A stretch of 8,593 nt of DNA, from NCBI GenBank assembly GCA_964574875.1, contig CAZNOX010000027.1, positions 1-8,593 of the forward strand, read 5' to 3'. The translations under genes and the position numbers were made by a program. Positions 1 through 5,851 of the stretch are shown here, one piece after another (position 1 is the stretch's first letter; each line of letters starts with the position of its first letter). Below the pieces are notes generated by a model. It was given only the letters and a program-made list of their open reading frames with translations, was not told the DNA's origin and made no database searches. Source of the DNA: DSCS01 sp035391585 (lineage in GTDB: Bacteria > Macinerneyibacteriota > Macinerneyibacteria > Macinerneyibacteriales > DSCS01).

Positions 1-442
1 TTTCCCTTGTGATGTCCCGAACGATGGACAGAAGATAGGAGCGGCCCAGAAAACGGAAACGATTCAGGCTCACCCTGGTATCAAAAGGCTCTCCGGCCTT
101 ATTCTGATGAACCCATGCAAATTCCTGGGGCTCCCCGTTCAAGGCTTTCCTGATATAGTCCAGGGCTTTCTCCTGTGACGGGCTTCCATCAGGCTGAACA
201 GGGGGAGAGAACTCGTAGGGAATGAAGCGGCTGACGTCTTGACGGGTGATCCCGAAGAGTTTCAGGGCGGCTTTATTGAGGTTGATCGTTTTCCCGACGG
301 TCATGAGAAAGATGGGGTCCCGAGCCTCCCTGAAAAGGATCTGGTAGAGAAAATCGGCGCGCGGGCCGGAAAAAAGAAGCAGAACCCCGGCAGTAAGAAG
401 GGCTGCAGCAGCTGTGATCTGTGCCAGAAGAATCAAACTCAC
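1..442 (-). CDS. PAS-domain membrane sensor protein, N-terminal part (3' end outside window)
   Basis: Partial gene of 147 visible residues, read from a GTG start and running off the left edge. Residues 3-25 are a continuous hydrophobic stretch rich in Leu, Ala, Ile and Val, which predicts an N-terminal membrane anchor. From about residue 31 a PAS-type sensory domain follows: an FREARDPIFLMTVGKTINLNKAALKLFG-like N-cap and first strands (residues 37-64), then a WVHQNKAGEPFDTR-like strand pair (110-123) and a closing SYLLSIVRDITRE (135-147), the usual junction between a PAS core and an output domain. Such proteins are commonly sensor histidine kinases or diguanylate cyclases; the output domain is not in the window, so the class is undecided. 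The GTG is chosen because an in-frame TGA lies just upstream and an AGGAGG sits at the right distance. It begins 24 bases after the prc stop, so it is probably co-transcribed with prc. Confidence 0.82.
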   Translation of the reverse strand, partial: MSLILLAQITAAAALLTAGVLLLFSGPRADFLYQILFREARDPIFLMTVGKTINLNKAALKLFGITRQDVSRFIPYEFSPPVQPDGSPSQEKALDYIRKALNGEPQEFAWVHQNKAGEPFDTRVSLNRFRFLGRSYLLSIVRDITRE

Positions 443-448
443 TCAGCA

Positions 449-454
449 CCTCCT
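449..454 (-). promoter_or_regulatory. Ribosome binding site fixing the GTG start of the PAS gene
   Basis: AGGAGG on the minus strand, 6 bases before GTG at 442. The reading frame is closed by a TGA immediately upstream of this GTG and no ATG occurs near the beginning of the frame, so this site decides the start. Confidence 0.75.
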
Positions 455-466
455 CTCCGGGTTCTG

Positions 467-2584
467 TCAGTGACTTTCAGCCATATCTTTCACGATTCCG
501 AAAGATTCGATGATATAAGCGTCTTTTCCCACATCATTCAGCCACTCTTCATAGAGTTCTTCTGTGGAGTTCCCCGACCGGCTCATGGAGGCATCTCTCA
601 CAACAGTAAAACTCTCGTTTTTCATGTTGTCATAAGCCTCGTCTACACGGTCGATCTCTTTGTTGATGTCCCTGCGGATCTCAAACTCCCTTTCCAGGTT
701 CAGGGGTAACAGGGATTCCTCCCTGGTCTGTTTGATGAGTGCAGCCTCATCTCTGATCATGCTGAAATAGGGATTCTCTTTCACCCGTTCATGGCTTTTT
801 TTGCGTAACTGGCCTACATCATAAGAAAAGAGGCTCCAGGGTTCATACTCCAGGGGTTTGACTCTGTCCCATTTGAGGGCATTGTCAAAATTGCGCTCCC
901 CCACATCGATCTCGTCATAGATGCCGGGAAGGTTGATATCCGGTTCCACACCCTTGTACTGGTTGCTTTCTCCGGTGATCCGGTAAAACTTCTGCATGGT
1001 GACTTTCACCGCGCCGAAGGGCTTCAGCGAGGCATAAAGAGGATTGACGATCCGATCGATATCCACGATATTCTGGACTGTCCCTTTCCCGAAAGAGTGG
1101 CCTGTCCCCACGATGACCGCCCGTTTGTAATCCTGGAGAGCTCCGGCTACGATTTCGGAAGCCGATGCACTGAAGGTATTGACCATGACCACAAGGGGGC
1201 CGGTGTAATAGACATCGTCATCCCGGTCGTAATCGATTTCGGGAGTTCCGGAACGGGATTTGACCTGGACCACCGGGCCGGTGCGGATAAAGAGTCCCGC
1301 CACATTGATGGCGTCTTCCAGCGCTCCTCCCCCGTTATCCCTTACATCAAGAATCAGTCCCTGGATCCCTCTTTTCTGGAGGTCAATCAATGCTTTTTTC
1401 ATATCATCGGAGGTGTTCCTCCCGTTGACATCGTAAAAATCGCGGTAGAACTTGGGAAGATAGATATAACCGTATCGTTTTCCGGTCTCTTTGTCTTCCA
1501 GTATCGTATATTTCAGGTAGGACTCTTCAATGATCACCACATCCCGCTCAATGGGGATGACCATGATCCTCCCGTCGGGTTTCTTCACAGTCAGATTGAC
1601 AATACTTCCCTTTTTGCCGCGGATGAGGGTCACGGCGTCATCCAGAGGCATATTGATGAGTTCCACGGGGGACTGTCCCTCTTCGGCGACCTTGAGGATC
1701 AGATCTTCGGCTTCAAGTTTTTTTGTTCTCCAGGAAGGGCCTCCGGGGACGATGGACTCCACTTTGATATACCCTTCGGCTTCCTGAAGGATCGCACCGA
1801 TCCCTTCAAAGGTCCCGCTCATCTCCAGGTCGAAATCCTCTTTGAGTTTCGGGGGAAAGTAGAGAGAATGGGGATCCAGGAGCCTGATGACACTGTTCAG
1901 ATAGAGATAGATCCTCTCCTGTCCATCCATCTCGTCATAACGGCTGAGGATCCACTCGAGGGAATGGGCGGCCTTCTCACGAGCCTCCTTTTCGATGTCC
2001 GGATCAAAAAAGAAATCAATCGCTTCATAGGAGAAATAACCCTCCTCATCCATGTTCTGTTCAGCCAGGATCTCCAGGTAGCGGTTGATGATATTCATGG
2101 CCGTGACTTGTTTCCAGACCGCTTTGAGTTCCTTCTTCCCTGAGGGAAACCGACGCTTTTCAGGGTCGGATTCAAACGTCTCGTCCGTATCATACTCCAG
2201 GGGCTCTTTCAGGAACCCCTCGACCCAGTCTCCGATCTCGGCAATGTTGGCATCAACACGCCGAAAGACCTCTCTGCAGAAGTCAAAATCACTCACATAG
2301 AGCATATCGTCCAGCTTTTTCCGATAGGATTTCAGCTCTTTCAGGTCATCATCGGTGAGGAACCATTTCATATAGTCCACCTGGCTGATAAACTCGTCAT
2401 ACAGTTTTTCTGAAAAGGCATCATTGATCTCCACTTTCTCATAGTGAAGCTTTTCAATGGAATAGAGGATCACGTCAGAAATGATGGTGGGTTTCTCATC
2501 GTCTTTGAAGCCGGCCGGAGCTCCCAAGAGCAGAGCTGACCGGAAGATGATAAAAAGGAGAAGCAGTGATATCGCTTTTCTCAT
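467..2584 (-). CDS. prc: Tail-specific / carboxy-terminal processing protease Prc (S41A)
   Basis: Periplasmic serine protease of 705 residues that degrades or trims proteins from their C-termini; E. coli Prc is of similar length (about 680). Residues 1-22 form a signal peptide ending near GAPA. An N-terminal helical domain leads to the family motif LDPHSLYF (236-243). A PDZ domain follows at about 255-345, then the S41 protease core. Aligned by eye with E. coli Prc, the catalytic Ser is S474 in FSASASE, the basic residue is K500 in FGKGTVQ and the conserved Asp is D485. There is one extra residue between D485 and K500 compared with E. coli. The oxyanion-region motif LDVRDNGGG (412-420) is intact. 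The tail (about 560-705) matches the position of the Prc C-terminal domain (DUF3340). The ATG overlaps the preceding gene's TGA (ATGA), with GGAGG 7 bases upstream. Expected to act on envelope proteins or lipoproteins; the partner here is unknown. Confidence 0.93.
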   Translation of the reverse strand: MRKAISLLLLFIIFRSALLLGAPAGFKDDEKPTIISDVILYSIEKLHYEKVEINDAFSEKLYDEFISQVDYMKWFLTDDDLKELKSYRKKLDDMLYVSDFDFCREVFRRVDANIAEIGDWVEGFLKEPLEYDTDETFESDPEKRRFPSGKKELKAVWKQVTAMNIINRYLEILAEQNMDEEGYFSYEAIDFFFDPDIEKEAREKAAHSLEWILSRYDEMDGQERIYLYLNSVIRLLDPHSLYFPPKLKEDFDLEMSGTFEGIGAILQEAEGYIKVESIVPGGPSWRTKKLEAEDLILKVAEEGQSPVELINMPLDDAVTLIRGKKGSIVNLTVKKPDGRIMVIPIERDVVIIEESYLKYTILEDKETGKRYGYIYLPKFYRDFYDVNGRNTSDDMKKALIDLQKRGIQGLILDVRDNGGGALEDAINVAGLFIRTGPVVQVKSRSGTPEIDYDRDDDVYYTGPLVVMVNTFSASASEIVAGALQDYKRAVIVGTGHSFGKGTVQNIVDIDRIVNPLYASLKPFGAVKVTMQKFYRITGESNQYKGVEPDINLPGIYDEIDVGERNFDNALKWDRVKPLEYEPWSLFSYDVGQLRKKSHERVKENPYFSMIRDEAALIKQTREESLLPLNLEREFEIRRDINKEIDRVDEAYDNMKNESFTVVRDASMSRSGNSTEELYEEWLNDVGKDAYIIESFGIVKDMAESH

Positions 2585-3399
2585 GTCTTTTCCTCCAGAG
2601 GTCTTGTTTGTGTTTCGCCTGTTATGCCCAGTTTTTTTAGTGCGTGAACAGATTCACTATAGTCCTCTTCATGCATGACTTCAATAACAAGTTCGAAGGA
2701 GTCCTGAAGTTCCCTGATTTTGGAAAAAAAGGCTCCCCACGTGAGCTCCCCTTTCGTGAAAGCAAGATGTTCGTCTTCCCCGCCGTGGTTGCCATTGAGA
2801 TGGACCGCGCGTAAAAAGGGAGCCGTCTCATCCAGCCAATACTCCTGGGAGCGGTCGGTCCCGAAGAGGTTCACATGGCCGGTATCCAGGCAGATCCCGA
2901 ATCCGGGGTGGGCCAGCCTCTCCACGAGGCCGGTCAGGTAGAGGGGACGCGGTTCACGGAGATTTTCAAGCTGGATCTCCACCCCGTTCTCTTCCATGAG
3001 GGGGATCAGCTGTCTCAAGAGTCCCGCGCACCGCTCTGTCCAGCGTTTCCGCGCTTCTTCATGATCACCCGGATAGAGGTAATGGGGGTGAACCACCATG
3101 GACGACGCCCCTGTCCTGCGGGCCAGGACGATCCCCTGCTCGAAACGGGACAGAACAGCTCTCTGGAGCGCAGGATCACGGCTGGCCGGATAGAGGTCAT
3201 AAAAGGGGCCGTGAAAACGCACAGGAAGGCTGAACTCTTGAATGAGAGAGCGCAGTCTTGTGACTTCTTTTTCGATTCCCTCAGGATCCTCGAGAAGAGA
3301 GGGGTTTGAAAATGCGGAGATCTCCACGCCCATTCCATTCCCGGCAAGGGACCGGGCGATCTCCTCATTTAAATACAAAACATTCAGATAGAGCTTCAT
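2581..3399 (-). CDS. Sugar-phosphate isomerase/AP endonuclease-2-like TIM-barrel protein
   Basis: Complete 272-residue protein of the xylose-isomerase-like TIM barrel superfamily, which includes IolE/IolI-type sugar isomerases, epimerases and endonuclease IV. Visible barrel signatures are GVEIS (24-28), RFHGPF (61-66), VVHPHY (102-107), IQLEN (142-146), ICLDTGH (169-175), AVHLNGNHGG (198-207) and VIEV (238-241). E145, D172, H200 and E240 lie where the family binds a divalent metal, with H63, H104 and H175 near the active site. It is cytoplasmic, with no signal peptide. I cannot tell sugar from DNA substrate. The length (272) and the lack of the longer endonuclease IV histidine pattern favour a sugar or cyclitol isomerase/epimerase. 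It starts 14 bases after the predicted transcription start, with a weak GGGGGA ribosome site. Its stop overlaps the prc start by 4 bases, so the two are translationally coupled. No family-level link between such an enzyme and Prc is known to me. Confidence 0.83.
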   Translation of the reverse strand: MKLYLNVLYLNEEIARSLAGNGMGVEISAFSNPSLLEDPEGIEKEVTRLRSLIQEFSLPVRFHGPFYDLYPASRDPALQRAVLSRFEQGIVLARRTGASSMVVHPHYLYPGDHEEARKRWTERCAGLLRQLIPLMEENGVEIQLENLREPRPLYLTGLVERLAHPGFGICLDTGHVNLFGTDRSQEYWLDETAPFLRAVHLNGNHGGEDEHLAFTKGELTWGAFFSKIRELQDSFELVIEVMHEEDYSESVHALKKLGITGETQTRPLEEKT

Positions 3400-3419
3400 C
3401 TTCGTCCCCCATTCCTCTT

Positions 3420-3448
3420 ATTATAAAAGAGATGAGGGAGACGGTCAA
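3420..3448 (-). promoter_or_regulatory. Sigma-70 promoter for the isomerase-prc-PAS operon
   Basis: Minus strand reads TTGACC (-35, 3443-3448), a 17-base spacer, then TATAAT (-10, 3420-3425): eleven of twelve consensus bases at ideal spacing. The predicted start near 3413 gives a leader of about 14 bases before the ATG at 3399. It lies in the 62-base gap after the 104-residue gene, which has no hairpin terminator, so read-through from upstream is also possible. Confidence 0.8.
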
Positions 3449-3461
3449 CAGAATCCCCGTT

Positions 3462-3776
3462 CTACTCCACGGCGATGTGTTCGTGGACAAAGTAGGCCGG
3501 AGTCTCGTAGGGGTGAGCCGCTTTCATGGCCCGGACAGCGTCGGCCAGCGCCTCCCGGGAACAGAAACAGACGATCATGGACTCCCTGACCTTTTCCAGG
3601 CGGTCCCACTCCCCCCGTTCGGGAGAGCTTCCTTCCAGGGGCATGAACTGTCCTGTTCCGGGACACTCCCAGGCACACTTGTCATAGGCTCCAAGCTTCC
3701 CCGCTCCCGCGCTGAACAGTGCCTCTTTGACCTGTTCGCTGTACTCTTCCGGAACAAAGACTGTGATACTGAACAT
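3462..3776 (-). CDS. NIF3/YqfO C-terminal-like small protein
   Basis: A complete 104-residue stand-alone protein matching the small domain that is inserted in or fused to NIF3 (YqfO) proteins, a CutA/PII-like ferredoxin fold. Diagnostic segments are ITVFVPE (4-10), the glycine-rich AGAGKLGAYDKCAWECPG (23-40), TGQFMPLEGSSP (41-52) and AHPYETPAY (87-95). The stand-alone form is common in bacteria and its biochemical role is not settled; NIF3 family members bind metal ions. Cys34, Cys38, Cys70 and Cys72 are present, of which Cys34 is in the conserved loop. The start is supported by AAGGAGG 3 bases before the ATG, placed over the stop codon of the ferredoxin gene, so the two genes are read as a pair. 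No signal peptide is seen; cytoplasmic. Confidence 0.85.
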   Translation of the reverse strand: MFSITVFVPEEYSEQVKEALFSAGAGKLGAYDKCAWECPGTGQFMPLEGSSPERGEWDRLEKVRESMIVCFCSREALADAVRAMKAAHPYETPAYFVHEHIAVE

Positions 3777-3785
3777 TCTCCTCCT

Positions 3786-4607
3786 TTACAGGATCCTCCC
3801 GTCGGGAGCGATCACAACTTCCCGGATGGCCATGACCCGCCCCGCTCTCTTCAAGGCCTCTTCCACGATCCGGACGGTTCCGAAGCAGCACGGCACCTGC
3901 ATCCTCAGGACCGTGACGCTTTTGATATCATGCTGAGAGAAGATCCGGGAAAGCTTCTCGACGTACTCGTCCAACCCCTCGTCCAGTTTGGGACAGAAGG
4001 TGATGACTTTCCGCCCCTTGAGAAAACGGGCGTGAAAATCACCGAAGGCATACGGGACACAATCGGCAGAGATCAAAAGATGAGCCCCATGGAAATCGCT
4101 GTTATCCGGGTTGATGAGCTTCATCTGCACAGGCCACTGGGTGAGCTGTGAAGAAGGGGCTCTTTCCGGGCTCTCTTCCTTTTCTCCTGAAGCCTGAAAG
4201 GTGCGGGACTGAACCCCGGGACAGACAAAGGAGGGGGGCTTCTGCTCCCTTTCCACGTCGCCGTCCAGCCCCTTGTCCCGGAGAAGAGCAACAGCTTCCT
4301 TGTAATACTCCTCCTGGCCGTGACTTTTGAGGTGTTTCAGATGGGCCTTGATGACATTCTCCCCCTTGGGGATGATCTGCTCCTCAAGGACCTTCTTTTC
4401 ATTGTAGGCCTCCGCTTCTCTCTCCTCGACAAAGAGGGCACCCTGCGGACATTCGCCCAGGCAGGCTCCCAGCCCGTCGCAAAAGAGGTCACTCACCAGG
4501 ACGGCTTTTCCGTCAATGATCTGGAGAGCCCCTTCCGGGCACTCGGGGAGGCACAGTCCGCATCCGTTGCACTTCTCTCTATCGATGGCGATGATCTTTC
4601 TTTTCAT
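3786..4607 (-). CDS. Dicluster ferredoxin-domain protein of the anaerobe type (CDGLGxC family)
   Basis: A 273-residue cytoplasmic iron-sulfur protein. The first cluster motif is complete: C13-x2-C16-x2-C19-x3-C23-P. The second reads C43-DG-L46-GA-C49-LGE-C53-P, so the second cysteine position is leucine. After a charged, probably flexible linker (about 60-125) come FVCPGVQSRTF (C129), SQLTQWPVQMKLINP (153-167) and ADCVPYAFGDFH (C183). FCPKLDE (C205) and VLRMQVPCCFG (C240, C241) complete the conserved core. From memory this arrangement matches a widespread family in strict anaerobes, usually annotated only as 4Fe-4S binding protein; its reaction is not known to me. The conserved C-terminal cysteines suggest a second metal or redox site. 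It is preceded by a strong promoter with two palindromes, with AAGGAGG before the ATG, and is coupled to the NIF3-like gene. Redox-linked regulation is plausible. Confidence 0.88.
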   Translation of the reverse strand: MKRKIIAIDREKCNGCGLCLPECPEGALQIIDGKAVLVSDLFCDGLGACLGECPQGALFVEEREAEAYNEKKVLEEQIIPKGENVIKAHLKHLKSHGQEEYYKEAVALLRDKGLDGDVEREQKPPSFVCPGVQSRTFQASGEKEESPERAPSSQLTQWPVQMKLINPDNSDFHGAHLLISADCVPYAFGDFHARFLKGRKVITFCPKLDEGLDEYVEKLSRIFSQHDIKSVTVLRMQVPCCFGTVRIVEEALKRAGRVMAIREVVIAPDGRIL

Positions 4608-4618
4608 ATCCCCTCCTT

Positions 4619-4638
4619 AGGTTAATGCTTGCTAACCT
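4619..4638. repeat. Inverted repeat AGGTTA-N8-TAACCT at the transcription start
   Basis: Perfect 6-bp arms (4619-4624 and 4633-4638) around an 8-base centre, located from about +1 to +19 of the ferredoxin transcript, just before the ribosome site. It could be a repressor operator or a small leader hairpin. The same half-sites recur in the inverted repeat in front of the lipoprotein gene, with a longer spacing. Confidence 0.6.
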
Positions 4639-4639
4639 C

Positions 4640-4655
4640 CGTGATTATAATCACG
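4640..4655. promoter_or_regulatory. Perfect 16-bp palindrome on the -10 box, CRP/FNR-type operator
   Basis: CGTGATTATAATCACG is its own reverse complement. Its core GTGA-N6-TCAC matches the binding pattern of CRP/FNR superfamily regulators (CRP and HcpR use TGTGA-N6-TCACA). It fully covers the -10 hexamer, so a bound protein would block RNA polymerase: repression is the expected effect. The regulator is not encoded in the window. A perfect 16-mer is unlikely by chance, but the embedded TATAAT is itself nearly palindromic, which accounts for part of the symmetry. Confidence 0.6.
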
Positions 4656-4672
4656 TTTCAGAAGGGTGTCAA
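4644..4672 (-). promoter_or_regulatory. Consensus sigma-70 promoter for the ferredoxin/NIF3-like operon
   Basis: Minus strand TTGACA (4667-4672), exactly 17 bases, TATAAT (4644-4649): all twelve consensus bases. The predicted start is near 4637, giving a leader of about 30 bases. A promoter this strong in front of a redox protein usually needs a repressor, which fits the overlapping palindromes. It lies in the 92-base spacer behind the lipoprotein gene, where I see no intrinsic terminator. Confidence 0.85.
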
Positions 4673-4699
4673 TATAAATGTTAGTATTTTCGTGCTATT

Positions 4700-5725
4700 T
4701 CACTTCTGCACCTGTAACTCACACAGGACGGTCTCGCCTTTGTCGTCTTCCTTGTCGAAGAAAGCCAGAATATGGCCTTCCGGAGAGACGCCGGCTAAAG
4801 TGCTCACGGTCTCTCCCCCTTCCAGGCGACACTCATAGAGCCCCTGGTCTTCCCCGTCCAGGGAGAAGGCATGGACCCGTTTTTTTTCTTCCGTTGTGTT
4901 TTCTAAATCTGTCAGCAGCTTGATGAAAAGAGTCTCCCCGGAGACCGCATACCCGTTGATCCCGGGCCGGCCCGTCATGCTGATACTGTTGCCGCTTGTC
5001 TTGATCTCATAATTCTTTTCCACATAGAGGGGATGGGGGATTTTTTTTGTGATCAGGTGAAGCCCCTCTTCATCAACAGAATAGAAATGAAGCTCATAAG
5101 TCATAAAAGAGATGAAAACCGCCCTCGTCTCCCTGAAAGCGATCCATTTCATGGATTTGATGAGCTTCTCCGGACTCATGGCCCGCTCTTTTTCTTCAGC
5201 GGGAAGATAACCCTTGATCATCTCTCCGTCGGGAGAGAGTTCTGCCACGTCATAGGCTCCTCCCTGGAGAGCAATCCAGATATGGCCATCCTCATCTACG
5301 GCTCCTCCGCGAAGCCGGCCTTCGTTCACAGGATACTCATCCAGAAAGACAATCTTCCCCTCGTCCACCTCAAAGACCAGAACAGCGCTTTTATCCAGAG
5401 CAGCCAGATAGAGGCGGTTCTTATCCACCCCCATGAGCTGAACCCGGTTTTTGTTATATTCTCCGGGGCCGCTGCCCTTTTTGCTGTACCGGTCCAGCAA
5501 TCGTCCGTCTCTTGTAAAGATCCGCAGAGAAACATCCGTTAAGTCCAGGCCGGTATACCCCCCTTCCCAGCTGTAGAGGCGATTGAAATCGCCGCCTCCT
5601 TCCAGGGTGATCCGTTTGATTTCCGTAAGGTGTCCCCGGACATGATCCCCTGTCTTGCAGGCTGTGGAAAAAAGCAAAAAAACCGTCAGGACGGCAAAAG
5701 ACGAAATTTTACATAGTTTTTTCAT
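4700..5725 (-). CDS. Secreted lipoprotein, probable 6-bladed beta-propeller
   Basis: A 341-residue exported protein. Residues 1-22 are a lipoprotein signal (MKK charged start, hydrophobic core, FSTA before C23); the lipobox has Ser rather than Leu at -3, a relaxed form. The mature part is made of repeated strand-turn-strand units with D-x-D/G turns, such as SLRIFTRDGRLLDRYSKKG (66-84), then a GSGPGEY loop (84-90) typical of the 6-bladed propeller (NHL-like, DUF4934-type) proteins. Further blades are VFEVDEGKIVFLDEYPVNEG, DEDGHIWIALQGG and ELSPDGEMIKGYLP. Role unknown; propellers usually bind ligands or partners at the envelope. The ATG at 5725 is preferred over a TTG 24 bases upstream because AAGGAGG (5730-5736) directly precedes it and the lipoprotein signal then has its normal length. 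It stands alone between two spacers that each carry inverted repeats. Confidence 0.75.
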   Translation of the reverse strand: MKKLCKISSFAVLTVFLLFSTACKTGDHVRGHLTEIKRITLEGGGDFNRLYSWEGGYTGLDLTDVSLRIFTRDGRLLDRYSKKGSGPGEYNKNRVQLMGVDKNRLYLAALDKSAVLVFEVDEGKIVFLDEYPVNEGRLRGGAVDEDGHIWIALQGGAYDVAELSPDGEMIKGYLPAEEKERAMSPEKLIKSMKWIAFRETRAVFISFMTYELHFYSVDEEGLHLITKKIPHPLYVEKNYEIKTSGNSISMTGRPGINGYAVSGETLFIKLLTDLENTTEEKKRVHAFSLDGEDQGLYECRLEGGETVSTLAGVSPEGHILAFFDKEDDKGETVLCELQVQK

Positions 5726-5729
5726 TTTT

Positions 5730-5736
5730 CCTCCTT
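5730..5736 (-). promoter_or_regulatory. Ribosome binding site fixing the lipoprotein start
   Basis: AAGGAGG on the minus strand, 4 bases before the ATG at 5725. A longer reading from TTG at 5749 would place this site inside the gene, so it argues for the shorter protein with a normal lipoprotein signal. Confidence 0.75.
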
Positions 5737-5776
5737 TTTTCTGGAACAAAAGTCCTCTCCGATTGTTCTTATATTC

Positions 5777-5801
5777 AGGTTATGCTTCCCATACATAACC
5801 T
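5777..5801. repeat. Inverted repeat AGGTTATG-N9-CATAACCT upstream of the lipoprotein gene
   Basis: Perfect 8-bp arms (5777-5784, 5794-5801) with a 9-base centre, about 50 bases before the lipoprotein start. On the minus strand a TATAAG (-10-like, 5768-5773) follows 3 bases after it, but no good -35 is present at 16-18 bases, which would suit an activator-dependent promoter with this repeat as the binding site. No T-run follows on the minus strand, so it is not a terminator of the nuclease gene. The outer AGGTTA/TAACCT half-sites are the same as those at 4619-4638. Confidence 0.6.
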
Positions 5802-5804
5802 CCG

Positions 5805-5851
5805 GGGCGGAGCGCGGAAAGTCTTTCGATTTTCCCCTTCGCCCTTTTTTT
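5805..5851 (+). terminator. Terminator-like hairpin with T7 run, plus-strand direction
   Basis: On the plus strand GGGCGGAG (5805-5812) can pair with CTTCGCCC (5837-5844) over 8 bp including one G-U, with an inner GGAAA/TTTCC stem (5816-5820, 5831-5835), followed at once by seven T (5845-5851). This is the form of a rho-independent terminator reading left to right. Every gene here is read the other way, and on the minus strand there is no T-run after the hairpin. It overlaps the stop codon of the nuclease gene and may block antisense transcripts, or end an unseen plus-strand RNA. Confidence 0.4.

Noticed and set aside
1097..2143. Long plus-strand open frame (348 codons) opposite prc
   Set aside because: It lies wholly antisense to the intact protease core, has no ribosome site, and its translation is low-complexity with no family motif; a shadow of prc codon usage.
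2581..3399. Endonuclease IV (nfo) DNA repair enzyme
   Set aside because: The barrel is shared, but the full set of endonuclease IV zinc histidines and its signature segments cannot be matched by eye; a sugar isomerase/epimerase-type protein is the safer call.
3306..4151. Plus-strand open frame (281 codons) across three minus-strand genes and the 3400-3461 promoter gap
   Set aside because: It spans the ends of recognised genes and a minus-strand promoter, and the product is rich in Pro, His, Asp and Arg as expected of antisense reading.
5777..5801. Inverted repeat as a rho-independent terminator of the nuclease gene
   Set aside because: Neither strand has a T-run directly after the hairpin, and the stem is AT-rich; better read as a protein-binding site.
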